Shown: positions 46,388 through 54,674 of the stretch, piece by piece
How the letters are laid out: each line of letters starts with the position of its first letter
Numbering within the stretch: the stretch's first letter is position 1
Assembly: GCA_934254825.1 (NCBI GenBank)
Contig: CAKQMB010000002.1
Span: forward strand, 186,001-250,000
Reading direction: 5' to 3'
From: an uncultured Clostridia bacterium
GTDB lineage: Bacteria > Bacillota > Clostridia > Christensenellales > Borkfalkiaceae
DNA length: 64,000 nt
Translations under genes and position numbers: made by a program
The notes under the pieces: model-generated
Told to the model about the DNA's origin: nothing
Database searches by the model: none
Seen by the model: the letters and a program-made list of their open reading frames with translations, nothing else

Positions 46388-47950
46388 TCAGGCAAGAACG
46401 ATAAGCGCGCCTTCGCCCGCGTCGAGCGTGAGCGGAATACTTCCGCCTACGACGTCCGCCGTTTCGCCTCTCTGAATTACCGTGTATCTGTAATCGTTTT
46501 TATCGAACGAAAGAGTGACGTTTGCTTTTGTCGTTCTGCTGTAATTCACGACGTAAAGCGCGGTTTTGCCCTTATAATTGAAGCAGCCCACGATAGAGTC
46601 GTCGCCCGAAATCGATTTAAGCTGACGATAATCTCCCGCCGCAACGATGTCGTCGGTCGGTTTGCCTTTGGTGATGATCGCGTTGATCGCCTTGTCTCCG
46701 TGAACGAGAATTTTCTCGGACGAGGAGTGCATAAGATATTCGTCCACCGCCTGAACCTGCGTGTTCGCGCGCTTGGCGTAATAATACCAGCGGGTAAGGT
46801 TGCCGTCCGCGCCGATAAGTCCGTTACGGTTGGTGAAATCGTAAGTGCCGCCCGTCGCGTAAGAGAAGTGGAAAGGCTGGATAAGGGGGAAGTACTGAAT
46901 AGCCTTGGCTCCGTAGCAAAGAGCCATATTCACGTCGTACAAAAGCTCGCCTTCGGAAGGGTACGGATCTTTCGATTCGAACCATTGTTCTTCGTCGTTC
47001 CATTGTCCGCCGGCTTGAAGCATTCTCCAAAAAGGTACGCCGTATTGCTTGGAATACGATCTGTACTGAGCGAGAATGTTATACATAAGCGAAGTTAAAA
47101 CGTCTTCGGAAGTTTCCGCGGAAATATACGGATATTGCGTTGCCGAAAGCATTTTCGGTTTGGCGATTTCGAAAATCTCTTTTATATACTCTTCGAACTC
47201 CATAGGACTCGAATATCCCCAGAAGTTGTCTTCGCCCGCCCAGTAGCCGCGCGCGTTCATATACATATCGAGACCTTTGGCGTTGGAAGCCGAATAGAAC
47301 GCGTCCGAGAACACTCCGATATTGTCGAGCTGAGCGGTGAACGGTTCGTCGTAAGAATGAAGCCCTAAAAAGCTCTTTCTCGTTCCGTTTTCGGAAAGTT
47401 CGTCGATAATGTTTTCGAGAATTTTCTGACCCTGAGTCGTGCCGAGAGTCATATCTTCGAGCGGATAATCTTCGGTATGCGAGCCGAGCTGATTCATAAC
47501 CCAATAGCTGTCGACGAAATAGCCGATATTGTACTTTTCGCAAAGGTCGAGCGATTTATGAATATTCGTGTTCGCAGAACCGTAAGAATGTCTGTCCACC
47601 GAGTATACGAACATATTTATGCCCGCTTCGCTTAAAACTTCGTAGTAATAATCGGTTAAAAAGTCGGGCGAGGGGTTGCCTTCCACGCTTCCGCCCGAAG
47701 CGTAAGGCGCGTAAAATCCGCCGATAGGCATAACGTCGCTTCCGCCCATTATTTCATAGGAAAGAGCGTAAACTTCGTTTTCCGCGATCGCGTCGCTTTC
47801 GGTGTAGCTCATTCCGTCGGTATAAAGCTTTACGGTGTTTGCGGGCAGGTTCCCGGACGAACTGTCGCTGTCGGGCGTTTTTCCGCACGAAGCGCAGGCA
47901 AAAGTAGTGACACCCGCAAGCAGAAGGGCTAAAAGTTTTTTATTCTTCAT
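46388..47950 (-). CDS. Lipoprotein, putative TIM-barrel glycoside hydrolase of unknown family
   Basis: A 520-residue lipoprotein (lipobox ACASC). After a short linker, the body looks like a TIM barrel: YYEVLSEAGINMFVYSVDRH, CEKYNIGYFVDSYW, SFLGLHSYDEPFTAQLDNIG, PFWRMLQAGGQWNDEEQWF and ALCYGAKAIQYFPLIQP. The order (Asp-Glu-Pro after strand 4 and tandem aromatic strands near the end) is like GH42/GH-A-type enzymes, with DEP a candidate acid/base. A C-terminal beta-domain (ALYVVNYSRTTKANVTLSF) closes the barrel as in many glycosidases. I cannot assign a family. Its start overlaps the preceding gene by 11 bases, and its AAGGAGG site lies inside that gene's last codons. Confidence 0.6.
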   Translation of the reverse strand: MKNKKLLALLLAGVTTFACASCGKTPDSDSSSGNLPANTVKLYTDGMSYTESDAIAENEVYALSYEIMGGSDVMPIGGFYAPYASGGSVEGNPSPDFLTDYYYEVLSEAGINMFVYSVDRHSYGSANTNIHKSLDLCEKYNIGYFVDSYWVMNQLGSHTEDYPLEDMTLGTTQGQKILENIIDELSENGTRKSFLGLHSYDEPFTAQLDNIGVFSDAFYSASNAKGLDMYMNARGYWAGEDNFWGYSSPMEFEEYIKEIFEIAKPKMLSATQYPYISAETSEDVLTSLMYNILAQYRSYSKQYGVPFWRMLQAGGQWNDEEQWFESKDPYPSEGELLYDVNMALCYGAKAIQYFPLIQPFHFSYATGGTYDFTNRNGLIGADGNLTRWYYYAKRANTQVQAVDEYLMHSSSEKILVHGDKAINAIITKGKPTDDIVAAGDYRQLKSISGDDSIVGCFNYKGKTALYVVNYSRTTKANVTLSFDKNDYRYTVIQRGETADVVGGSIPLTLDAGEGALIVLA

Positions 47951-49688
47951 CTTTTTTCCTCCTTAAAAGTATTCCCGCGGGGAGAAGAACGAGCATTGCC
48001 GCGCCCGCGCCTAGACTTACGCTTAAAGAAGAGTTGCAGCCTTTCGCCGAAACGGTCATTTCCGCGTTGTTCGAGGGGACGTTTGCGGTGTTTTGCGCGT
48101 TTTGTCCGTTCGAACCGTTGTTTTTAAGCTTTTCGCCCAGAAGATCGCTTTTATCGGGGTTGGTCTTATAGTCGAAATCGGGAGTCTTATCTCTTATATT
48201 GCTCTTGTATCCGGGAGTTTCGGCAACCTTTTTCGCCGCGTCGTTATCGGTGTTTTTGATGCTGAAATTATCGATTTTGAAGTTCGCCACCGACTGATAG
48301 TTAAGTCCTTTCGGGTTGAGAGTCGTATCGCCCCAGGTGAATATTCTCACATACCCCGTGCGGACGGTGCCGAGATCGTAGGAGTAGTAAGGCGTTCCCC
48401 AGTCCTCGTCGCCGTCAAGACGGTAATAAAGTTCGATAAGACCGTCCGTCATAGTGAATTTAACGTTCACGGTGTTACCGTTTACGTCATGTTTGTTCCA
48501 GAGACTGAACGATTTGCCGTTCGCGCCGTACATAGGCTGAACGTCTCTCGCGTTGCCGTTTTCCCAGGTAACGTATCTGGGATTTTCCCACGGTTTCGTG
48601 TGGTCTTCGCCGTAAGGCGGAGTGGAGTAGATCGGCACGCCCTCGAATTGAAGCCAGCTCGTAAGAGGAACTGTCGCGTCCGCCGAAAGGTCGACCGAGT
48701 CGACGCCGAAAGCTATTCCGAACCAGTTGCTGATAAGCTTCGTCGGTTCGCCGTTTTCATTGAATTCCGCTTCGTTGTAAAGGTCGGAAATGTCGAAAGT
48801 AAGCTCGAAGTTGGAGTACTGATATCTCGTGGAGAAGTACGCTCCCGCGGTGTTTTTGAACACGAGCTTGCCGTCTTCGACCGAAAGGGAAGAAGGGTTC
48901 ATCGGCGAAGCCTTGCTTTGCGATGCGAACACGTTTGCGTTGTAGCCGTTCTCGAAAGTCTCGACGTAATCGATCGTTTCGGGCGCGTCGTATTTATAGC
49001 TTATAACTTCCGCGTCCGAAAGAACTACGCTGTTTTTCCCTTCCGAGCAGAACGAAACGTAACCCGAAGCGTCGTTTACGGATCTGTTGGAAACATAAGC
49101 GTCGCCGTTGATTTTAACGGTGAGTTTGTTGTCGGTCGTGACGGAAACGTCGAGCGAAATATCTTTGCCGAGGTTAAGCGCGCCGAATTTTTGTTTTTTG
49201 TAAACGGCGGATTGATTTCCGTTTTCGTCGTAATAATTCACGCCGACATAAAATCCGTCGTCATAAGTGAATTCCACGTCGAACGAGTTTGCCGCGCCGA
49301 TATAATCTTTAACGTTTTTCAAGCCGAAGCAGACCGAATATTTTCCGTCCGTCGCAATGCTTTTCACGTTAAGCGTAAGGCTCATCTTGAAAAGATCCGG
49401 AACGCCGTATTCTTTAAGGTTTCTTATTTTGGATTTCGCGAACAGCGAGGACAATCCCGCGTCGGTTCCGAAAATCGCCTTGCCGTCCTTTGCCGTAACG
49501 TCGCCCGTTATGAAAAACGTACCCGTGCTTATTCCCGTTTTCGTTACAGAAGCTTCGGAAACGACATAAACTTTCGAAGAACCCGCGTTCGCTACGATCG
49601 CGTTTTCTCTTATCGCGTTTATTGCCGAGCCCGCGGCGACGGAAAGAACCGCCGCGGCTGCTATTATTCTGATTTTATTTTTACGCAT
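47940..49688 (-). CDS. Secreted concanavalin-like protein with KGC anchor
   Basis: A 582-residue surface protein with an N-terminal signal segment (IIAAAAVLSVAAGSA). Two concanavalin/LamG-like beta-sandwich regions follow: about residues 40-235 (DGFYVGVNYYDENGN, ISLDVSVTTDNKLTVKINGD) and about 245-480 (NWFGIAFGVDSVDLSADATV, IELYYRLDGDEDWGTPYYSY). A disordered Asn/Pro/Lys linker leads to SAKGCNSS, a hydrophobic segment and RRKKDEE, the same type of tail as three other proteins here. It is translationally coupled to both neighbours, overlapping the binding-protein gene by 8 bases and the next lipoprotein gene by 11. It probably presents glycan to the importer; no catalytic motif is evident. Confidence 0.65.
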   Translation of the reverse strand: MRKNKIRIIAAAAVLSVAAGSAINAIRENAIVANAGSSKVYVVSEASVTKTGISTGTFFITGDVTAKDGKAIFGTDAGLSSLFAKSKIRNLKEYGVPDLFKMSLTLNVKSIATDGKYSVCFGLKNVKDYIGAANSFDVEFTYDDGFYVGVNYYDENGNQSAVYKKQKFGALNLGKDISLDVSVTTDNKLTVKINGDAYVSNRSVNDASGYVSFCSEGKNSVVLSDAEVISYKYDAPETIDYVETFENGYNANVFASQSKASPMNPSSLSVEDGKLVFKNTAGAYFSTRYQYSNFELTFDISDLYNEAEFNENGEPTKLISNWFGIAFGVDSVDLSADATVPLTSWLQFEGVPIYSTPPYGEDHTKPWENPRYVTWENGNARDVQPMYGANGKSFSLWNKHDVNGNTVNVKFTMTDGLIELYYRLDGDEDWGTPYYSYDLGTVRTGYVRIFTWGDTTLNPKGLNYQSVANFKIDNFSIKNTDNDAAKKVAETPGYKSNIRDKTPDFDYKTNPDKSDLLGEKLKNNGSNGQNAQNTANVPSNNAEMTVSAKGCNSSLSVSLGAGAAMLVLLPAGILLRRKKDEE

Positions 49689-51201
49689 TTTTACTCCAAT
49701 CGTTCCAGTTTTTATTTACGGTGCCGGTGAGCTGTTCCCAAAGTCTGTCCGCGCCCTTGTAATCGTTCGGGTTGGAAGCGATGAGAGCCTGGCAGTAGTA
49801 GAGGTTTACAAGCTGGTTGATGCTGGCGTTGGTGAACAAGGTGGACTTGGTCATCGTGTTCGTAACCGCCGTAAGTTCCTTGGAGAAATCGAACTGAGCT
49901 TTTGCCCAGGCGGAAAGCGAGGAAGCGTCGAACAAAGACTCGTCGGAAAGTTTTACCGCGGAAGGAAGTTTAACCGTTTCCATAAACGTCTTCGTTCCTT
50001 TGTCGGAATAGAAGTATTTAAGGAAAGCTTTCGCGCCGTCGATGGCGTTGGAGTATTCGGGAATGAAAACGTATTGTTCGGACGCGTTGTTATACATAAC
50101 GTTGCGCGCTTCTTTTATTCTCGCAAAGTCCGCAGCGGAGCAGAGTTCGCTCGACTCTTTGCCTTCGTCCGCTTCCGCGACGATTTTCGAAAGAGTCGCG
50201 TCGCTCATGTTTTTATCTTCGAGTTTGTTTACGATAGAACTTATAACGGGGAGTTTCATCATAACGAAGTTGTCTTTCGTTCCCGTCGATTCGTTCATGA
50301 GCCAGCTTCCGTTAACGGTAAGAACGGATTCGCCTTTGAGATACTGAGACTGTACTTTCGTGAAGTATTGGCTTGTGCAGTCGCTATGCGAGTTGGTGGG
50401 CGTGATAATCTTTTCGAAAACTTTCAGAGCTTCGTATCTGCCGTCTTTTGCGAGAAGCACGTCTTTGGACGGAGTGTTTCCGTTCGCGTCTTTCAAAGCG
50501 AGCATCGTGTTGTTGTAGTAATCTATTCCGTCGTACTGAGCTTCCCAACCGAAAAGCGCGTAGTTGAGATAACCGTTGTTGTACTGATCGTTATAGAAAA
50601 GCCAGGCAGTTTTGTCGTCTCCTTCAAGCTCGGTAACAAGCGTTTCGAGTTCGTCGGTAGTGTTGGGAACTTTGTATTTAACGCCGTCGATAACGTCCGC
50701 GTCGTAAACTATCGAACACCAGCCGTTTCCGTAGGTGAGGAAGTTGGTCGTTCCGTCCGCGTTTTTAACGCCGTTTAAAATATAATCGTAATATTTTTCT
50801 CTTATCGTAACGTTTTCGCCGTCCGCTTTGCTGTCTAAAACGTCGTCGAGCTTAATAAACTGTTTGTTGTACTGGTTGGTGTTGAGCATCGTGAAGTAAA
50901 GGTCGTAGGTGTTCGCCTGACCCATATCGAGGCTCTTTATTATCGTGCTTGCACTCTGGTCCGAGTCGAGCTTAGCGGTGTAAGTGGACTGAGAAGCGTT
51001 GAAATCGGCTACGATTTTCTGCATGAAATCGAGTCTGTAACCCGAGTTCCAGTAATAAATCTGAACCTCGTTCGTGTCGCCCTGATTTGCGCTGCTCCCT
51101 TTGTCGGGGCTTTCTCCGTTGCCGCCGCCGCAAGCCGCGAATGCCGAAACGCTCATAACGAGCGCGGCGAGAAGCGTAATAGTCTTTTTTAACTTTTTCA
51201 T
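49681..51201 (-). CDS. ABC transporter extracellular solute-binding lipoprotein (second cluster)
   Basis: A 506-residue sugar-binding lipoprotein with lipobox SAFAAC and a Gly/Ser linker. Family features include VQIYYWNSGYRLDFMQKIVA, IIKSLDMGQANTYDLYFTML, FLTYGNGWCSIVYDADVIDG, and VLTVNGSWLMNEST. AAGGAGT precedes ATG 51201. It should serve the permeases encoded at 53765-55622, but a phosphatase gene lies between them and it. The downstream gene starts inside its last codons. It is only distantly similar to the first cluster's binding protein, so the ligand probably differs. Confidence 0.93.
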   Translation of the reverse strand: MKKLKKTITLLAALVMSVSAFAACGGGNGESPDKGSSANQGDTNEVQIYYWNSGYRLDFMQKIVADFNASQSTYTAKLDSDQSASTIIKSLDMGQANTYDLYFTMLNTNQYNKQFIKLDDVLDSKADGENVTIREKYYDYILNGVKNADGTTNFLTYGNGWCSIVYDADVIDGVKYKVPNTTDELETLVTELEGDDKTAWLFYNDQYNNGYLNYALFGWEAQYDGIDYYNNTMLALKDANGNTPSKDVLLAKDGRYEALKVFEKIITPTNSHSDCTSQYFTKVQSQYLKGESVLTVNGSWLMNESTGTKDNFVMMKLPVISSIVNKLEDKNMSDATLSKIVAEADEGKESSELCSAADFARIKEARNVMYNNASEQYVFIPEYSNAIDGAKAFLKYFYSDKGTKTFMETVKLPSAVKLSDESLFDASSLSAWAKAQFDFSKELTAVTNTMTKSTLFTNASINQLVNLYYCQALIASNPNDYKGADRLWEQLTGTVNKNWNDWSKNA

Positions 51202-51260
51202 AATTTTACTCCTTTTGTTTTTGATTGTTTTTTATATTTGATCGTGGGCAAAAAGTTTAT

Positions 51261-51276
51261 TTAATCGACTTATAGC
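51261..51276 (-). repeat. Dispersed motif CTATAAGTCGATTAA, copy at gene end
   Basis: On the minus strand GCTATAAGTCGATTAA spans the stop codon (TAA) of the phosphatase gene. Other copies are at 8460-8474, 44876-44891, 58933-58949 and 62938-62953. Confidence 0.6.
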
Positions 51277-53732
51277 CCGCCGTTTATCGTTAAACTTGTT
51301 ACGTTGTCCGTGATTTCTATCGAAAACTTTGCGTTATTTCCGCTTATCTCGTTTGCGCTTCTCGGAACGTCGTATTCGCCGAGCAATGCGTCGTTGATAT
51401 AAACGGAAACGGTTATCGTGTCGGCGTCCTTTATCGTAATGGCGAGACCGAATTTAACGCCCGCTTTAAAAGTTGCGTTCGAGTACTTGATTTGGGTTCT
51501 CGGGGAATACTCGGCAAAATTTCCGTCGGAATTTATAATTGCGAATCTGAATCCGTCGCCGCGGAAATAAACTCCGTAACTTCCTATCATAAAGTACGTT
51601 CCGCCCGATCCTTTGTCGACGACCGAGGCGATTTCAACGGAAGCTATCGCGCCGTTATAGCCGATAACCGTATCTCCGTCCGCTCTTGTGTTAGACGAAT
51701 CGAGAACGATTTTCTTTTCCGCCGCAACGCCGCTTATCACAAAGGTTCCGATGTGAGAAGGTTCGATTTCGACTGCGAAAACGGCTTTATCGGAAGCAAT
51801 TTCGTCGGAAACTCTTGCCTTATCGTAAGCGAAGATGAGTTTATCGTTTGCAAACGTTTTAAGCGTGACGGTGTTTTCGTCCTTTATCGTTACGCTCATG
51901 CCGAATTTTACGCCCGCATTGAAGAGTGTAGCCGAATAATTGCCAGCGACGACTCTGTTATTACCGGGTTCGGCGAAATTTCCGTTATTTATTATCGCCA
52001 CGCGGAATTCGCCCGAACGATAATGGAAACCGTAGCTTCCGATGAAGAAGTATGATCCGCCGTAACCGTCGCCGACGGTCGTAACCGATTTTACGTTAAG
52101 TTCGGCGATAGTTCCGTCGTAACCGATAATTGTTTTTCCCGTCTGACTTGTAAGGGAGGAGTTGAGCGTTATTTCGTCCGTTCCCTCGGGGAGAGCGGAA
52201 ACGCGTTTCGAGTTGTCGCAGATAAACGAGAAATCATATTCTTCGCCGTCTATTACGAGTTTTCCGTTCACCGTTCCGTCCGTAAGATTTTTCGGCATAT
52301 CGGCTCTTGCGATGGTAATAACGTTGCCGTTAAGCTCGTAATTTACTTCTTCGCCCGATATAAGAACTTTGGTAAGCCCGCTTGCGTTGCCGAGCGTTAT
52401 CGTGTAGGTCTCGTCGTAAGAAGTGAAGCTTTCCTGTGCCTTAACGCTCGTTCTCGTTTGTTTTCCGAGCATTATCGCTTTGATATTGTAAATTTCCGTT
52501 TCCGTAACGCCTATCGAAAGCAGATAATTTTCGGTTTTTTCCTGCAAGGTGTCGCCCTCGTAGGTTTTGAGTCTCTCGACGAAATCTTTGAACTGATAGA
52601 CGGTGCTGTTGTAATTTCTCAATTCGTAAATGGAGAACGAAGTGAGTTCGTAGTCCTGAATAAGCGTTCTTTCGTCAACGCCCAGAAGCGCGTTTACGAG
52701 GAAAGATACCGTACCCGTTCTGTCCGCGCCGCCCGTGCAGTGAAGATATACGGGGTATCTCGACTTGTCCGAAAGGGCGGAGAATATTTTTCTGTAAGCT
52801 TCCGCGCCCGTAAATGCGGATAAATAACCGCCCGCTTCGTAATATTCGAGGTTCGCGCCGGGTATAGGGCTTTCGGTAAGCCCGAGGTTTTCTTTTGCCG
52901 ATCTTAAATCGAAATCGGTTTTGATGCCGAGCGTTTCGCTCATATATTTTTTGCCGCTGTCCGAAAGCTTGACGTAATCGTACCAACCGTTGATTTCGGG
53001 AGACAACGCGCCGCCGCGGAAGAACATATTCTGCAAAGTGGTTTCGCCGTCCGCCGTTTTGTAGCCGCCGAGATCGCGTACGTTGAAAATACCGTCGATT
53101 TTCATAAATCTTGCGCCGAGATCGGTCGTTTCGAAGCTCGAAACAGCCGTTTTTTCCTCGCCGCCCGCAAGTTTTGCGGTAACGCGTACATAATATTTTG
53201 TACCTTTCAGAAGGTTATACAAGTTGAGCTTGGTTTTATATCCTTCGAGTTCGGTTTCTTCGGCGTTCGTCATATCCTCGTTGACCGAATATTCCACTTT
53301 AACGCTTTCTGCGTTTTCGTAAGTGTTTTTCCATTCGATCGTAACGGGCGCGTACGCGTTGCCTACTTTTTCGTAGAATTCTTCGACGCCTTTATCCGAT
53401 TCGAGGTAGTTTTTAACGATATCGATATAGGGATAAACCACGCCTTCGGGAGATACTATTTTAAGTTCTGGCGCGGGTTTTTCGCTTTCCGAATTGCTTT
53501 CGGGAGTGCTTTCCGAATTGCTTTCCGGGTTGCTTTCCGGTTTGCTTTCGGAAGCGGAGTCTTTTGCGGTATCGCTTTCTTTCACGGTGTCGCTTTCTCT
53601 CGCCGTTTCGCTTGCGGAAACGGGTTCGTCAACGGAAGCGGAGTCCGGGTCTTTGCCGCCGCAGGCTGCAAGGGCGGCTATAACCGAAGCCGCGGTTAAA
53701 ATACATAGCATTTTCTTTAATTTGTCTTTCAT
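51270..53732 (-). CDS. Secreted tyrosine-phosphatase-like lipoprotein inside ABC import operon
   Basis: An 820-residue lipoprotein (signal ending ALAAC) with a long SES/PES-rich linker. Domains in order: FN3-like (about 100-205, with KTKLNLYNLLKGTKYYVRVT), phosphatase (about 210-430, with GIFNVRDLGGY, TDFDLRSAKEN and the P-loop HCTGGADRTGT at about residue 331), a short Ig-like strand region, and two tandem beta-sandwiches of about 145 residues containing FIGSYGFHYRSG and MIGSYGVYFRGD. The tandem domains resemble the repeats in the protein at 40114. The gene lies between the permease genes and the binding-protein gene, spaced 32 and 68 bases, so the phosphatase is very likely part of the uptake function. 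AAGGA precedes its ATG. The substrate is unknown. Confidence 0.85.
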   Translation of the reverse strand: MKDKLKKMLCILTAASVIAALAACGGKDPDSASVDEPVSASETARESDTVKESDTAKDSASESKPESNPESNSESTPESNSESEKPAPELKIVSPEGVVYPYIDIVKNYLESDKGVEEFYEKVGNAYAPVTIEWKNTYENAESVKVEYSVNEDMTNAEETELEGYKTKLNLYNLLKGTKYYVRVTAKLAGGEEKTAVSSFETTDLGARFMKIDGIFNVRDLGGYKTADGETTLQNMFFRGGALSPEINGWYDYVKLSDSGKKYMSETLGIKTDFDLRSAKENLGLTESPIPGANLEYYEAGGYLSAFTGAEAYRKIFSALSDKSRYPVYLHCTGGADRTGTVSFLVNALLGVDERTLIQDYELTSFSIYELRNYNSTVYQFKDFVERLKTYEGDTLQEKTENYLLSIGVTETEIYNIKAIMLGKQTRTSVKAQESFTSYDETYTITLGNASGLTKVLISGEEVNYELNGNVITIARADMPKNLTDGTVNGKLVIDGEEYDFSFICDNSKRVSALPEGTDEITLNSSLTSQTGKTIIGYDGTIAELNVKSVTTVGDGYGGSYFFIGSYGFHYRSGEFRVAIINNGNFAEPGNNRVVAGNYSATLFNAGVKFGMSVTIKDENTVTLKTFANDKLIFAYDKARVSDEIASDKAVFAVEIEPSHIGTFVISGVAAEKKIVLDSSNTRADGDTVIGYNGAIASVEIASVVDKGSGGTYFMIGSYGVYFRGDGFRFAIINSDGNFAEYSPRTQIKYSNATFKAGVKFGLAITIKDADTITVSVYINDALLGEYDVPRSANEISGNNAKFSIEITDNVTSLTINGGL

Positions 53733-53764
53733 TATCCTGTCCTTTTATATTTTTTTGTGCGCGG

Positions 53765-54664
53765 TCACTCTTTAAGTCCGCCCAAAGATACGTTGTTCAT
53801 AAGCGCGTTGTTACAGCAGACGAACAGCACGAGCGGAGGAATCAGCGACAAGAAGCACGCCGCATACAAAATATCCATTCTCGATTCGTAAACCATGCTT
53901 GTTTGGAAGCTGTAAATTCCTACGGCAAGCGTTGGCAGTTTCGGAAGATATATGAGCGCGGTCGCGTAAGAGTTCCATTCGGTTATCCATAAAAGAAGGA
54001 AAAGCGAACCGAACATCGCCACGGCTTGCGGAAGCGTAATCCTGAAATAAATCTGCCATTTGTTCGCGCCGTCGATTTCCGCGGCTTCCGCATAGCTTTT
54101 CGAAACGCCCTGCCAGAACGCGAAGAAATACATATAGTATATCGAAAATCCGTTAAGAGACGTGAGGATCATCATTCTTGAATTGAGAAATTTGAGCCTG
54201 TACAGCAGTTTATACATTGCCGTACCCGTTCCGTAAAGGGGAAGAGTTATAACCACGAGTACCACGAAATATACCGCTTTCGAACCGAAAAACTTATATT
54301 TCGCCGTAACGTAAGACATCATCGCCGTTACGAAAATGTTAAAGAACGGACCCAAGAAGCAGAAGTACATCGAGTTTAAGAACATCTGCAAAAAGTTGTG
54401 GTCGTTTACTTTGAGCATCGAGAAAACGTCGATATAGTTTTCAGGCTGAAACTCGTCGAAGCCGAATGCGTTCGAGGAAACCGCGCCGTTCGTTCTCATT
54501 CCCGATATAAAGCACCAGAAAATCATATATACATAGGAGAACGCGAACGCGCAGAAAATAACGAATACGAGCGCGTAAACTATTCTTTCCGAAACCGATC
54601 TTTTGCCGAAAAACCTTTTCAATTTATCGAGGAGAGACCTCTTTTCAAAATCGTATTTTTTCAT
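53765..54664 (-). CDS. ABC sugar transporter permease, MalG/LplC type
   Basis: A 299-residue membrane subunit with an N-terminal basic leader, about six helices, and the EAA loop SYAEAAEIDGANKWQIYFRI at about residue 195. The C-terminal MNNVSLGGLKE is the typical family ending. AAGGAGAG precedes ATG 54664, ten bases after the first permease's stop. With the gene at 54675 it forms the channel of the second importer; there is again no ATPase gene nearby. Confidence 0.94.
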   Translation of the reverse strand: MKKYDFEKRSLLDKLKRFFGKRSVSERIVYALVFVIFCAFAFSYVYMIFWCFISGMRTNGAVSSNAFGFDEFQPENYIDVFSMLKVNDHNFLQMFLNSMYFCFLGPFFNIFVTAMMSYVTAKYKFFGSKAVYFVVLVVITLPLYGTGTAMYKLLYRLKFLNSRMMILTSLNGFSIYYMYFFAFWQGVSKSYAEAAEIDGANKWQIYFRITLPQAVAMFGSLFLLLWITEWNSYATALIYLPKLPTLAVGIYSFQTSMVYESRMDILYAACFLSLIPPLVLFVCCNNALMNNVSLGGLKE

Positions 54665-54674
54665 AATTCTCTCC

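Noticed and set aside
48093..49730. 545-codon open frame antisense to the concanavalin-like surface gene
   Set aside because: Composition is Arg/Val/Phe-rich with no domain, signal peptide or ribosome site. It is a product of the strong codon bias of the opposite strand.
53470..53660. Repetitive TTTCC/GCTTTC-rich sequence that looks array-like
   Set aside because: It is coding: the Ser/Glu/Pro linker of the phosphatase lipoprotein. Similar linker sequence occurs at 40230-40380.
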